DNA from: Prorocentrum cordatum
Lineage: Eukaryota > Sar > Dinophyceae > Prorocentrales > Prorocentraceae
Assembly (NCBI GenBank): GCA_963575745.1
Contig: CAUYUJ010010502.1
Span: 159,383 to 223,382 of the forward strand
DNA: 64,000 bases
Direction: 5' to 3'
Below, piece after piece: positions 1-9,968 of this stretch; the stretch's first letter is position 1; each line of letters opens with the position of its first letter. The translations under genes and the position numbers were made by a program. Under the pieces are notes generated by a model. That model saw only the letters and a program-made list of their open reading frames with translations. It did no database searches and had not been told where the DNA came from.

Positions 1-429
1 CGACGACGAGCGGGGGGGGGACGGATGAAGGAAGCCAGGAAGGGGGGGGAAGGAGCAGGAACAGGAGGGGGAAGAGGGAAGGGAGAAAAGAAGGAAAAGG
101 GGCGGTCACCTGCCTCCCAAGGCGTGGGGCCCCTGGGGGGGAGGCAAGCAGCTGACGCCAGCTGGCTGCCAGCCAACACCGGGCAACAAATCGTGCCCCC
201 CCTACAATGACACAGGCAATGGCGACGCAGCTGCTAGCCATGGCCACTAAAACCGGAAGTGGCCCCGGACTCGGGCAGGACCAGAGAAAAATAATGTGGC
301 AGACATTCGGGCGGTTATAACGATACGAACTCACCTGCAAAACGTATCGGCGTTGCGCCGGGAGCAAGAACAGGCGGGGCAGAAGCAACACCAGACACAA
401 GCAGTGGTGGGCGAAGCCTGCAGCTACGG

Positions 430-1609
430 CTGGATGCCCGCGCACTCTTTCATGGGCACGCTGATGAAGTAAGTCCTCCAGCCGACCGTGCATCGGGTGG
501 CCGTGCCGCAGCCTGCACAGCGCCGTGTACAAAGCGTACCTGGCGATCGCCCAGACCCGGCGGTCGCGCGGCGTAGACTGCGCGAGCCCACTCAAGCTCA
601 GCAGCCAATCGGCTGGGGCGGCCTCCGGAAGCCGCAACTTCTGACAGGTAAATTTACGGAAAACCGGGCAGTTCGCGCAGTGTTCGACGCTGTCTTCGCC
701 CCGACCACAATGAAGAAGGCACGCCGCTGAGCGCCGCCTCCGCCTTGTAGTCCACCCTCTGCACAGGGTGCGGAGCGTGGCCGCGAAAGCGCGCGGCGTG
801 GCGTGCGTGGGCAAATCCTGCAGGACTTCCACGGCTCGGTTCACTCGCCGGCCAGGCAGCAAAGACACAGCCCAAGAGTCGAGGCGACGACGTAAGTGAC
901 GATATGCTGCCTCCGCGCGGTCTGGCCGGAGCGCCTGATAGAAGGCGCGCTGCCACTGCAGCCGGGCCATCTCAGAATCGGCAAGTACACGGGGCACACT
1001 GGCCATGGCTAGAAGTGGGCCACCCGCAGCACGTTGAACGCGGCCCTCCGCTCGCTCTAAGATGAACAGAAAGCTCGAGTCGAACCAGTGGGCCCAAACG
1101 GCGGCTCGCCAGTCTGGGGGATCGCATTCTTGCCGCAAGCGACGAAGGTCCTGCGCGCGGGCTGCCACTCGGAGCCCTCCTGCTGGAAGAGCTTCCCAAT
1201 TGAACACCCTGCTTTTCGCGGCGTCGGCCCATGCCCGGAAGTCTATGAAGTCGCGGGCGCAGCGCGTGCACTGTAGCTGCGCGAGGCCCCGCAATGCGTC
1301 TGGGTGTAACCACCCGCGAGGGCCAGGCAGCAGATGGGCGAAAGCCCTGCGTTCGTGGTCCTCCCACGTGTCCGGGACGTCATCAAGCTGTGCGAGAAAT
1401 GACACCACGGGGAGTATGTACGTGCTGTACGCCGCCAAAGACAGGGCCATGCCGCCCCCGATGGTCCTCCAGATTGCTGCTCGCTCATCGTCTTTGCGTA
1501 GCGCCTTAGCCCAAGATTTGGCCTGTCGCTCGGGCCCGATGACGAAACCGAGGTACACCGCCGAAAAGGATAGGCTGAAATCCCCCCAAGCAGGAGCGCA
1601 GGGACATTA
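430..1609 (-). pseudogene. LINE 1 C-terminal domain with Cys/His knuckle
   Basis: After a one-base shift near 1610 the minus strand stays open to about 430. It starts SLSFSAVYLGFVIGPERQ, a typical post-RT segment of dinoflagellate-type LINEs. A Cys/His motif, CLLHCGRGEDSVEHCANC, lies near 660-725 and resembles the zinc-binding C-termini of many LINE RTs. It is followed by WAIARYALYTALCRLRHG and a basic tail. The frame has no ATG near its start, so it is a continuation rather than a separate gene. Nothing else recognisable lies between 430 and the window edge; bases 1-210 are G/A-rich. Confidence 0.7.
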
Positions 1610-2410
1610 TCGAGCGCGCTCCGCCTCCACATCCACTGGATACTTCGGGATCCATTGAGATTTCCCGCGGTGCAGCTTCAAGCCGGAGACGCGGGCATAC
1701 TCGTCGAACATCGGATCCAGAACCTGCGATGCATATGCACCATTGGGAAGGACAACGGCGAGGTCGTCAGCATATGCTCGCACCAGTGCTCTTGGCAGGG
1801 CGCGGGCGATTCGCCGAAGCAAGATGTCGTCGGCCACGGCGAACAATAGCGGTGATAGCGGGCACCCTTGCCGGATGCCCGAGTCCATCTTGAAACCGCT
1901 GAACCTGGCGCCGCCGACGGAAATGATGCACGTCGCGTCGCGGTACAAAGCGCGGATGAAATACAACGGCCAGGCCGGCCAGTCCAGCGATTCGAACAAT
2001 TCGCGCATGAACTCCCTGCTGACGCTGGGGAACGCCGCCGCGAAGTCGAAGAGCACGGCCGAGGCGCGCTCTTCGGGGAGCGCGGCAGCCTGCATGCCCT
2101 CATCCATGTCCACGAGATTCGGCAGCATACTGCGCCCACCTATAAAGCCTCGTTGCATGTCTGGGCTTTCCGGGGCGAGGTGTGCCTCCACTTTGACCCG
2201 AACAGCGCCTGCGAGTAGCCTGTTGTCGGTGCTCGTGATGCTGAGTGGCCGGGTGTTCTCTGGCGTGTAGACTGGATCCCCCGCTGCGTCTACGCCGTCT
2301 GCTTTCTTAGGTAAGAACACCATGAGGCTCTCGTTGAAGTTCGGGTACTCCTGCTCGAGGGTGGCGAGGCCACTGGGGCCCCCGCAAGCGCGGAAAGCTT
2401 TGTGCAGCAC
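1607..2410 (-). CDS. LINE 1 reverse transcriptase core
   Basis: This 267-codon open frame holds the fingers-palm core of a LINE reverse transcriptase, which copies element RNA into DNA at a nicked target. Visible motifs in order: LPKKADG and TRPLSITSTDNRLL (motif 1/2 region), QRGFIGGRSM, LFDFAAAFPSVSREF (motif A with catalytic Asp), GIRQGCPLSPLLFAVADD (motif B) and RAYADDLAVVLP (motif C, YADD). SGLKLHRGKSQ follows as the usual post-YADD segment. All catalytic aspartates are present. The upstream RT portion (RACGGPSG and before) lies partly in another frame, and the downstream connection needs a frameshift near 1610. The first ATG is simply the first in frame; the native start is the ORF2 start farther upstream. 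Confidence 0.85.
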   Translation of the reverse strand: MLHKAFRACGGPSGLATLEQEYPNFNESLMVFLPKKADGVDAAGDPVYTPENTRPLSITSTDNRLLAGAVRVKVEAHLAPESPDMQRGFIGGRSMLPNLVDMDEGMQAAALPEERASAVLFDFAAAFPSVSREFMRELFESLDWPAWPLYFIRALYRDATCIISVGGARFSGFKMDSGIRQGCPLSPLLFAVADDILLRRIARALPRALVRAYADDLAVVLPNGAYASQVLDPMFDEYARVSGLKLHRGKSQWIPKYPVDVEAERAR

Positions 2411-2519
2411 GTCCGCGGCCAGCTCCTCGATAGCGCGCCATGCGCTGAATGGGATGCCATCCGGGCCCGGGGCCGACTGCGTGCCGAATCGCCTTGGTTA
2501 TGTCGCCCCTGGCCAGCTC

Positions 2520-4054
2520 CCCGATCGGAAGGGCGGCGGTCTCGCGCAGCAGCCACTTGATCGGCGCGGCCCTCCCGAATCCATCGCTGCCGAGTTGTCT
2601 GACAGGTGGGGCGAGCTCGAAAATGCTGTTCCCAGTGCGTCCCTAGAGCCCCAGCCATGCCCTCCGGGCTAGTGTGCACCACGCCGTCGGTACTCCGCAC
2701 AGCCTGCAGCGCCGCTCCGCGCCCCGGCGCAAGACGCTGCAGGAGCCGCACGTTCGTCTGGCGACGAGCGGCCGCAGCAGAGGCTGAGAGGACAGGCAGG
2801 TCCTGGCGGAGCTTGCCCAGCTCATCCAGTGCATGGTCCCTGGCAAGCTCCGTTGCGTGAGCTTGCACCCAGCGAAAACACCCCACCCCTCCTCCAAGAC
2901 TCTCATACGGGTTCCTCACGAGGCTGGCGAGAAGAGGGCACGCAATGAGGCACTCGTTGATGTGTCCGACACGCCAGTGCTCCAGCGCACGCAAGAACTT
3001 CATTGTGATCCCCGTCCTGTCTTCGAGGGACACTGGCCCGTGGGTTCCTTCCAACGAGTGCTCGAGGTTTCGTGCTGCATCTTTCTTTTCGAACTTTAGT
3101 AATGGTAACATCCCGATGTCCGACACATTGGAATTGTCTTGCTCCGGCCGCTCGAATTCTGAGGCGACGCGGGACGGCCACTCCCGCTTTTGAACGACTT
3201 GCTCAGAGATTGGCCGCTGATCTCCCGGAAGGAATTGCGATCGCCGCCGGGGTGCAGCCACCGCCCGACGAGCGGACAAATGCGGCACCCATTCCAAGGC
3301 CGCCCGTTGAATACGTCTGTCGAGCTGGTCAGCAGCATGCTGATTTGTGTAAACGCGATCCAGTCGAGACCGTGCCTGCGCAGAGGCATGCGCCACCTCT
3401 GGCTGAAAGAGCTCGTGCATTTGAAACGGGTCGAGTAGCATGCGCTTCCATTGGGCTTCCTCGGAACGGTCTCGGTTCCCCGCGCTGGCGGCCGTAGTCA
3501 GGCAGTACCGGTCCTCCACACGAGCCACCCAATTGAAGTCTCCTGCCAGGAGCGTCAGGGAGACATCGGCTGGAAGAAAAACATCAGCGAGCCGCCGACG
3601 GACAGCTTCTCTGAGGCTCCGCGACGAACGCGGGAGTTGGGGCAATGACTCCAGGAGCCACGCGCCCCCCTCCAGAACCGCCGTGCCGGTCGGGAAGTAC
3701 GCCGTGACCACGTCGAGGTTCCCCAGCGGGCCTCGGAGATGTAGAACAGCCGCACGCCCAGGGACACCACCTGCCATCGCGTGCGGGGAGCATCAAACTG
3801 CTTGAAAAACTCATTTTGGACTGCGAGACCGACCCCCGCAACCGCCAGCGAGGCCCATGGAGACCACCATGAAGTACAGCCTTGCGGCTCCCGCCAACCG
3901 TAGTTGCCATCCAAGCTGCCGTGCGTTCCCGCCCACGTCACGATGGAATGCCTGGCTGCCAGACGTTGTGCGCACTGAACTTTACGATGCTGGCGGTTGC
4001 AATCCTGGGCGAACAACGCTTGCGCGTTCCATGTGGCAATGTCGTAGTCTCCCA
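2520..4054 (-). pseudogene. LINE 1 endonuclease and linker segment (broken)
   Basis: The N-terminal part (4054 to about 3740) reads DYDIATWNAQAL and then GVGLAVQNEFF, the layout of LINE EEP endonucleases. After a frameshift it continues with LDVVTAYFPTG, LLAGDFNWV and SRLDRVYTNQ, matching the family's GDxN and RxDRxY positions. The expected metal-binding Glu motif (QExH/HG) reads WAGTHGS, so the Glu looks lost. The final SDH motif reads LSARRAV, so the Asp-His pair also looks altered. The frame then runs through a linker of about 280 residues to near 2520, where it shifts again before the RT. EN activity is therefore doubtful; this is from reading motifs, not an alignment. Confidence 0.75.
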
Positions 4055-5021
4055 AATTGTTGACGCTTCGCGTATCCCCACCAGCCCATCCAGAAACGAT
4101 GCTCAGGGGAGTTGAGGTGATCAGGGAAGTCGGGGAGCATGCAGAATAACAAAGGGCGGGGGAAGCTGTCACAGACCCCGAGAGGGGGAGGATGGAAGAG
4201 GAGTCGTCGTCGTCGTCGGACGAGGAGGAGGAGGAGGGGGAAGAGGAGGAGGAGGAGGAGGAGGAGGAGGACGGAGAAAGAGGAAGAATCGGAGGAGGAG
4301 GAGGAGGAGGGGAAGGAGCTTCTTGGGGGTCTTTTGAGGGCCTCTTGGAGGGCTTTTTGGGCGCCTTGGGGCATCTTGGGCGCCTCTTGGGACCCTCTTG
4401 AGGCGCTCTGGGGAGCCTTCGGGGCGCTTTTGGGGCCATATTGGAGGGAGTCGATCAAACAAGAGGGGGGGTTTAATTAGCGTCCCCCCTCGGAAGCCCC
4501 TAAATCGCCTCTTGGACCCCTCTTGGAACGCTCTTGGAGTGCTCTTGGGCGCTCTTGGGGCCGTCTTGGGGCTCTTTTGGGGCTCTCTTGGGGCCCTCTT
4601 GGGCCATCTTGGAGCCATCTCCAGGCCTCGGATGGCCATCGGAAGCGAAAAGGCGAGAAGGCAAAAATCATTGATTTTCCTTAGGTTTTGGGACGATTTT
4701 GGCCTCTTCGGGGCCTCCTTGGGGAGCTGTTTGGCCACTTGGAGTTATCTTGGGGCCGTCTTTGGGCTTCTTGGAACCATCTTAGGAGCCATCGTGAGCG
4801 ATCTTGCGCTATCTTGAGCCATCTTTGAGCTCATCTTGGGTTCTCTGAGGCGCTCTTGGAGCCGTCTTGGGCCATCTTGGACGCTCTAACTACCCGCGGC
4901 CCCCCCCGTCCAGGTCCAGGGGAGGGGGTAGGGGGAGGGGTAAACCCCTCCCCAAGGGGGAAGAGGGAGGGGTGGAAGAGGATCTGCTCTAGACCACCTA
5001 CGCCCAGAGGGCTGGTGGGAT
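4055..5021 (+). repeat. Left arm of a large inverted repeat
   Basis: This 967-bp segment is the near-exact reverse complement of 7683-8626. Its outer end is the AATTGTTGACGCTTCGCG boundary and its inner end is GGCTGGTGGGAT. Inside are, in order, a unique-looking stretch (4055-4190), a GAG/CGT microsatellite (4200-4312), a block of degenerate repeats of the type CTTGGGGCCNTCTTGGGGC (4320-4890), and a G-rich palindromic stretch (4889-5000) containing GGGGTAAACCCC. The arm carries a stop codon just inside its inner end, so open frames entering from the spacer end in the same few residues (IPPALWA). Confidence 0.9.
4200..4312 (+). repeat. (GAG)n/(CGT)n microsatellite
   Basis: A purine-rich trinucleotide tract, CGT units passing into GAG/GGA units. 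Its mirror copy lies at about 8388-8480. Long frames through it (poly-Glu, poly-Arg, poly-Ser, poly-Leu) are compositional artefacts. Confidence 0.9.
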
Positions 5022-5700
5022 AAGGCCCATCATGCTGCATAGATCCGGCGGCAGCCGGCAGCGGCCTGACCGAGCGCGAAGGAGTTGCAGACGCCTGCCG
5101 AGGAAGGTCACCAAGCGCCTGCCGAAGGCGAGCCCGACGGTACATACACAGCGGGGTGTCCTGCACCACTGCGGAACGCGGATCAGGTACAAGCTGGTCA
5201 TCCCGAAATACCAGACGAGGCATTGGAGGCTGTAGATGCTGATGAAGGCGAGGTGCAACACGACGTGGGAGACTAGCGCCCTCGCGGGGATGGGGGTGTA
5301 GAGGAGCAGCGGCGTCGGCGGCAAGAGGAGCATGAGGATGGCGAATGCGTAGTTGAGGACCAGCAGGAACGCGGCCAGGAGCAATCGGCCCCCGAGGAGG
5401 AGGGTGGAAGGCAAAGACGACGTCCACTGCGAAGAAGCTCTCACCAGAACGTGCAAATATCTGAATTCTCAAGCCGTGGCCCCCGCCATCTAGCGGCGAA
5501 CGGGGGCCAGGCCCACGGCCGCCCGCCCCCGGCTGCTGTTTCCCGAGGCAGCCACGGCGTCGTGTAAGTCGGAGTGGACGGTGATCGTGATGAAGTCGGA
5601 GCCCACGCTGATGCTCTGCTTGTGCAGGGCCCGCTTCACCGTGCCCACGTCCTCGACGGCGCGGAGGTACAGGCGCGCCCGTCCAGCAGCGGCAAGAGTG
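5022..5700 (-). pseudogene. Coding-like fragment with hydrophobic segments (unknown)
   Basis: Two minus-strand frames look protein-like. Near 5700-5520, in a frame without an ATG, it reads RLYLRAVEDVGTVKRALHKQ followed by SVGSDFITITVHSDLHDAV. This is faintly like the extracytoplasmic part of FtsX/MacB-type ABC permeases, but that is an impression only. In another frame (5456-4998) a 152-residue stretch has three or four hydrophobic segments, such as LLAAFLLVLNYAFAILMLLL and HVVLHLAFISIYSLQCLVWY. The frame ends inside the repeat arm. It may be the downstream exon of the block at 6660-7657, with the G-depleted stretch as an intron between them; that is inference. I do not recognise the protein. 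Confidence 0.35.
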
Positions 5701-5704
5701 ACCC

Positions 5705-6645
5705 ACTCAACAGAACAAGCAACTCACTCAGCCAACCGCTCACGCTCACCAAGGCTCACAAAAAAACTCCTCACAACACTCCACAGGCGTTCAAACAAAA
5801 GAACACACACCCAAGTCCAAACAACACCAAACAAAACAAACTCACAACAAAACAAATAATCAACCAACACAAGAAAAAAACACAAATCAAACCACAAACG
5901 ACTCAAAACATCGACGCCTCAAACCTCACCAAAAACATCCTCAAAAAAAAACTTCGCAACTAACAAACCACACAAGCAACCTCTCACACTCAAACAACAA
6001 AACAATATCAGGCACAAACAAGCACGCCAAGTCACCACTCACACTCACAAAAAGAACCATCACAAACGGCAACTCAAAGACTCAAGAAACACTCAAAAGC
6101 AACAAAACAGACACCTCAAAAAAAAAATCAAAACAAAACCTCAACACAACCCAAAAAAACACAAAGACGACATCACATCAACCTCCACAAATCAAAACAG
6201 CACTCACCAAACACACTCAAAAAACACTCAAAGCAAAAAAAAAAAAACACGCCACTCCATACAAACATCAACTCAAAACAATAAGCACTCAAGACGTTCA
6301 AAAAATAAACAGACAAAAACCACCTCCAAAACCAAAAACCTCAACTGTCGAAAAAGGAACAAGCTCACAACACAAATCAAACGCTCAACTCACAATCAAA
6401 CAACACTCACCAAAAGGGCCACTCACACAGACAACACTCACACTTCATCAACCCAAAAACTCAAGGAAAACACCTCAGAAGCATCAGCAACTCCCACACA
6501 AAAAACCACAAACTCCAGCACCTCACAAGGAAACAGCAGCACTCAAATTCACAACTCAAACAGCACTCATACCTAAATACTCAACATCAAACACTCAGAC
6601 TCAAACATCAAAAACAACAGACAAACAACACAAAAAAAAAACCTC
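5705..6645. other. Strand-asymmetric, G-depleted A/C-rich tract
   Basis: For about 930 bases the plus strand is built mainly from A and C with some T, and G occurs only sporadically. Short words such as CTCA, ACTCAA and CAAAAC recur, but there is no fixed repeat period. No credible coding frame crosses it. The boundaries are abrupt: normal GC-rich sequence resumes at about 5700 and 6655. Read on the minus strand it is a G/T-rich tract starting near GGTGTTCTTTGGAGG and ending shortly before GGGTCACTCTTGCC. Confidence 0.85.
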
Positions 6646-7657
6646 CAAAGAACACCCCACGAGGCGCGAGGGGCGATGCTGCCTGCGTGAGCTGGAGCCC
6701 TGCATGCTGGGAGACATGGCCCATGAGAAGGCGGAAGACCTCGTCCTCGACACCCCCCACTTCCCCAGAGAAGCGAAGTTCAATCACGAAATCCACCGGG
6801 TGGGCGCCGCGATGGCCCACGCCATGGCGCCGCCGGCTGGCCGCGAGCTGCGCGGCAGTGGCCTGCGGCGCGGCCCAGGGGCGTCCTGCGTTCACCGATG
6901 CTTTCCAACGGAGCTTAGTGAAGGCTGTCTCCGAGTCCGTCTGGATGAGCGCGTCCAGGATCGGCTGCCAGGTGTCTGTGGTGGCCGCGCTGAGCAGCAG
7001 CAGGCGGTCTTGCCCTAGGAAAATGGCCTGCGAGCAGAGATGCCAGACCTTGCTCGCAGCCGCGGGAGAGTTCATCTCGCCGATGAGCGCGAGCGGATCG
7101 GTGTACAAGTCGCCGCCCCCGAGGATGACGCCGTCGAAGGTCAAGGCTCTACGAAGTTGCCGCATCACCACTTCGTGCAAGAGCGTCGACGCGGCAACTG
7201 GGAGCACCAGCTCCATCCGGACTCGTGGGAGTGCCTGGGAGCTACCGGGGCTGCGGCTCGGAAGACGGCAAAGGATGCTGGCAAAACCGGGGTCGGCTAA
7301 TCGAAGCATCACTTGGGGCATCTGGTCAGGCGGCGAATCGACGAAGATCGACTTGACCGCTGAGAGCTGCAGGAGGGAGGCTGGAGGCAGCGTCGGCATG
7401 GCACGACCTCCTTGCGCAGCCACTGTGAAGACTGCTAAGCCCTGCAGCGTGTGCCTCTTAGGCGGGGCGAACAGGGCCATCCAGAAGGTGGGCCGTCGAA
7501 AGGGTGCATGGAACGGCTTTCGGGGAGGCGTTCCAAGATTTCTGGAACGCCTTTCCGCCCAGCGTTCGGAGCAGTTCGGTCGCCTCGGCCCACGGCCCGC
7601 TACCGCGTCGACATGGAGACACCTCGAAGCGGGATCAGGCCGCACGAGTGAAGCCAA
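6608..7657 (-). CDS. Coding-like block, unknown protein
   Basis: The minus strand is open for 349 codons and the composition is protein-like to about 6660. Readable stretches include LTFDGVILGGGDLYTDPLAL, KVWHLCSQAIFLGQDRLLLL, SETAFTKLRWKASVNAGRPW and VDFVIELRFSGEVGGVEDEV. After PLAPRG the frame runs into the G/T-rich tract and becomes Phe/Val-rich, so the real coding end or a 5' splice site is probably near 6655. A plus-strand frame of 339 codons over the same bases looks like a shadow, rich in Ser/Arg. The start at 7657 is uncertain. Just upstream at 7648-7669 is a weak spliced-leader-like sequence. The style resembles ORFs of dinoflagellate retroelements, but I cannot assign a family. Confidence 0.4.
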   Translation of the reverse strand: MASLVRPDPASRCLHVDAVAGRGPRRPNCSERWAERRSRNLGTPPRKPFHAPFRRPTFWMALFAPPKRHTLQGLAVFTVAAQGGRAMPTLPPASLLQLSAVKSIFVDSPPDQMPQVMLRLADPGFASILCRLPSRSPGSSQALPRVRMELVLPVAASTLLHEVVMRQLRRALTFDGVILGGGDLYTDPLALIGEMNSPAAASKVWHLCSQAIFLGQDRLLLLSAATTDTWQPILDALIQTDSETAFTKLRWKASVNAGRPWAAPQATAAQLAASRRRHGVGHRGAHPVDFVIELRFSGEVGGVEDEVFRLLMGHVSQHAGLQLTQAASPLAPRGVFFGGFFFVLFVCCF

Positions 7658-7682
7658 ATTGTCTGCGAGGGGCAGCCTTGGA

Positions 7683-8626
7683 ATCCCACCAGCCCTCTGG
7701 GCGTAGGTGGTCTAGAGCAGATCCTCTTCCACCCCTCCCTCTTCCCCCTTGGGGAGGGGTTTACCCCTCCCCCTACCCCCTCCCCTGGACCTGGACGGGG
7801 GGGGCCGCTGGTAGTTAGAGCGTCCCAGATGGCCCAAGACGGCTCCAAGAGCGCCTCAGAGAACCCAAGATGAGCTCCAAGATGGCTCAAGATAGCGCAA
7901 GATCGCTCGAGATGGCTCCTCAGATGGTTCCAAGAAACCCAAAGACGGCCCCAAGATAACTCCAAGTGGCCAAACAGCTCCCCAAGGAGGCCCCGAAGAG
8001 GCCAAAATCGTCCCAAAACCTAAGGAAAATCAATGATTTTGGCTTTCTCGCCTTTTCGCTTCCGATGGCTATCCGAGGCCTGGAGATGGCTCCAAGATGG
8101 CCCAAGAGGGCCCCAAGAGAGCCCCAAAAGAGCCCCAAGACGGCCCCAAGAGCGCCCCAGAGCACTCCAAGAGCGTTCCAAGAGGGGTCCAAGAGGCGAT
8201 TTTAGGGGCTTCCGAGGGGGGACGCTAATTAAACCCCCCCTCTTGTTTGATCGACTCCCTCCAAGATGGCCCCAAAAGCGCCCCGAAGGCTCCCCAGAGC
8301 GCCTCAAGAGGGTCCCAAGAGGCGCCCAAGATGCCCCAAGGCGCCCACAAAGCCCTCCAAGAGGCCCTCAAAAGACCCCCAAGAAGCTCCTTCTCCTCCT
8401 CCTCCTCCTCCTCCGATTCTTCCTCCTTCTCCGTCCTCCTCCTCCTCCTCCTCCTCCTCCTCCTCCGACGACGACGACTCCTCTTCCATCCTCCCCCTCT
8501 CGGGGTCTGTGACAGCTTCCCCCGCCCTTTGTTATTCTGCATGCTCCCCGACTTCCCTGATCACCTCAACTCCCCTGAGCATCGTTTCTGGATGGGCTGG
8601 TGGGGATACGCGAAGCGTCAACAATT
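7683..8626 (-). repeat. Right arm of the large inverted repeat
   Basis: A 944-bp reverse-complement copy of 4055-5021 with the same internal order. From the inner end: the G-rich palindrome GGGGTTTACCCC region, the CCAAGANGGCCCCAAGAG degenerate repeats (7850-8380), a TCC/CGA microsatellite (8388-8480), then the segment ending GCGAAGCGTCAACAATT. It differs from the left arm by scattered substitutions and by microsatellite length, so the arms separated recently. Unlike the left arm, it is not followed by LINE sequence. Confidence 0.9.
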
Positions 8627-9170
8627 GCTGTTCTGCCACCCTCTCTCCTTCTCGTCCTAGGTGTGCCCGTCGACCGCCGCGCCCTTTCTGTGGCGCCGAA
8701 GTGGCCACTTCGCCTGGTCTGCCCCGTGCACGCTCCCGTGCTGGCCCTCCCCCTGCCTCCGCCCACCGCGCAGCCCCTTGCCCCCTCCGCCGCCACCTCC
8801 CCTTTTCTCCCTTCACTCCCCTTTTCGCCCCGCGTCGTCGTCGTCGTCGTCGTCGTCGTCCCGCGTCCCACACCAGTGTCGTTCAGCGCCTCACTGATGC
8901 TAGCCCGCTACTTACATCTGCCAACCGCGCCCATTTTCTCTCGCACTCTGCCTCCCTCATCCCTCCCCCCCCCCTCCCCCTCCCTTCCCCCAGCTCCCCT
9001 GTCCTATTTCGCCTTCCCCCGTCCCCTTCCCCTTCCCTCCCTCCATTTGCCCCTTTCTTCCAACCTCGTGCTCTCCCGCTCCCGCCCCTCCCCATTCCCT
9101 CCGCCGCCAGCCCTTCCCGAACGCTGTTCCGGGAAGGCGCGCAGCCCTTCCCGAACGCTGTTCCGCGGAG
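8627..9170. other. Pyrimidine-rich low-complexity DNA
   Basis: C/T-rich sequence with a (CGT)n run at about 8834-8864 and long CCCTCC stretches. A tandem pair of about 33 bp (CCCTTCCCGAACGCTGTTCC) lies at 9111-9170. The long plus-strand frame through here is Pro/Ser-rich and without recognisable domains, so I do not call a gene. Confidence 0.7.
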
Positions 9171-9180
9171 GCCGAATGCA

Positions 9181-9490
9181 GGCCCCAAGTGGGCCATCCG
9201 TCCGGCTGATGCTCCGAGGCCCCAAGTGGGCCATCCACCCGGCTCCTGGAGGCCGCCCCCCCCGAGGCCCCCAGTGGGCCATCCATCCGGCTCATGCACG
9301 CCCCCGACCCTCGCACGCCCTGCGCGCAACCCCCTCGCCGCCCCCAGGCCCCAAGTGGGCCATCCACCCGGCTCATGGAACATCACACCGGGGCACCCAG
9401 TACCCCTGCACTGGTCCAGGGCCCCAAGTGGGCCATCCGTCCGGCTGATGCTCCGAAGCCCCAAGTGGGCCATCCACCCGGCTCATGGAA
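9181..9490 (+). repeat. 31-bp minisatellite with a hairpin core
   Basis: Six copies of a unit starting GGCCCCAAGTGGGCCATCCA and ending CCGGCTCATG begin near 9181, 9217, 9269, 9341, 9420 and 9457. Spacers are unequal (about 36-79 bp). The core GGCCC-CAAGT-GGGCC is an inverted repeat. A rearranged piece (CCATCCACCCGATGAACGGC) recurs near 10232-10262. Frames through it give repeated KWAIHPAHG-type peptides that are not a known domain. Confidence 0.85.
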
Positions 9491-9709
9491 CCCCTTCCCA
9501 GAGCTCCCTCGGAAAGGCGTTCCGCGCCTCGGGGGAAGGGTACTCGCGCGCCTGGCCGCCTTGGCTCCCGCGACCCAGGGCGCCCTTGCACCGATCCCAA
9601 ACCACCCCGCCTCTCCCTCCCCTTCTCCTGCTCCCATGCCTCCCTCCATCCCCCCCTCCCGCCAGCATTCCTGCCCTCTCGCCCCGCACCTCGTCGTCCC
9701 TTTTCTCCC

Positions 9710-9968
9710 TTTTCGCCCCGCGTCGTCGTCGTCCTCCTCCTCCTCCTCCTCCTCCTCCTCCTCCTCACATGTCCTCATCCTTCCGCCCCCCCTCCTTCCT
9801 CCTCCATCATCCTCCGCAATCCTGCTCCCGCCCTCCTCCCTCATCGTCCTCCATGCTCATCCTTATGAACCTCCTTTTCCTCCTCCTCCCTCATTCATCC
9901 CATTATCAGCTCTCCCTCCTCCTCCTTCTCCTCCTTCTCCTCCTCCTCCCCTCCTCCCCCCCCTTTTT
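9710..9968 (+). repeat. (CGT)n/(TCC)n pyrimidine microsatellite
   Basis: CGT units pass into TCC/CTC units, interrupted by more complex C/T-rich sequence, ending in a run of T near 9962-9971. Frames here are poly-Ser, poly-Leu or poly-Pro artefacts. Confidence 0.85.

Larger units (their letters stand above)
420..4054 (-). mobile_element. Non-LTR retrotransposon (LINE 1), ORF2 with EN, RT and Cys/His C-terminus; frameshifted
   Basis: A LINE ORF2 can be followed over about 3.6 kb on the minus strand. From its 5' end it has an EN-like segment, a linker, a reverse transcriptase and a C-terminal Cys/His motif. At least three reading-frame changes (near 3740, 2500 and 1610) break it, so it is probably not translated as one protein today. 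The RT catalytic motif and long clean stretches of frame suggest a recent insertion. The 5' end abuts exactly the left arm of the 4055-8626 foldback, so either the foldback cut into the element or its arm is the element's own 5' region. No ORF1 was found next to it. The 3' end is not clear; frame is lost near 420 and DNA below that is G/A-rich. Confidence 0.85.

Noticed and set aside
4800-4835. GGCTCAAG (minus strand) in the foldback arm as a leader remnant.
   Set aside because: It is one of many degenerate CCAAGATGGC repeat words and lacks the 5' half of the leader.
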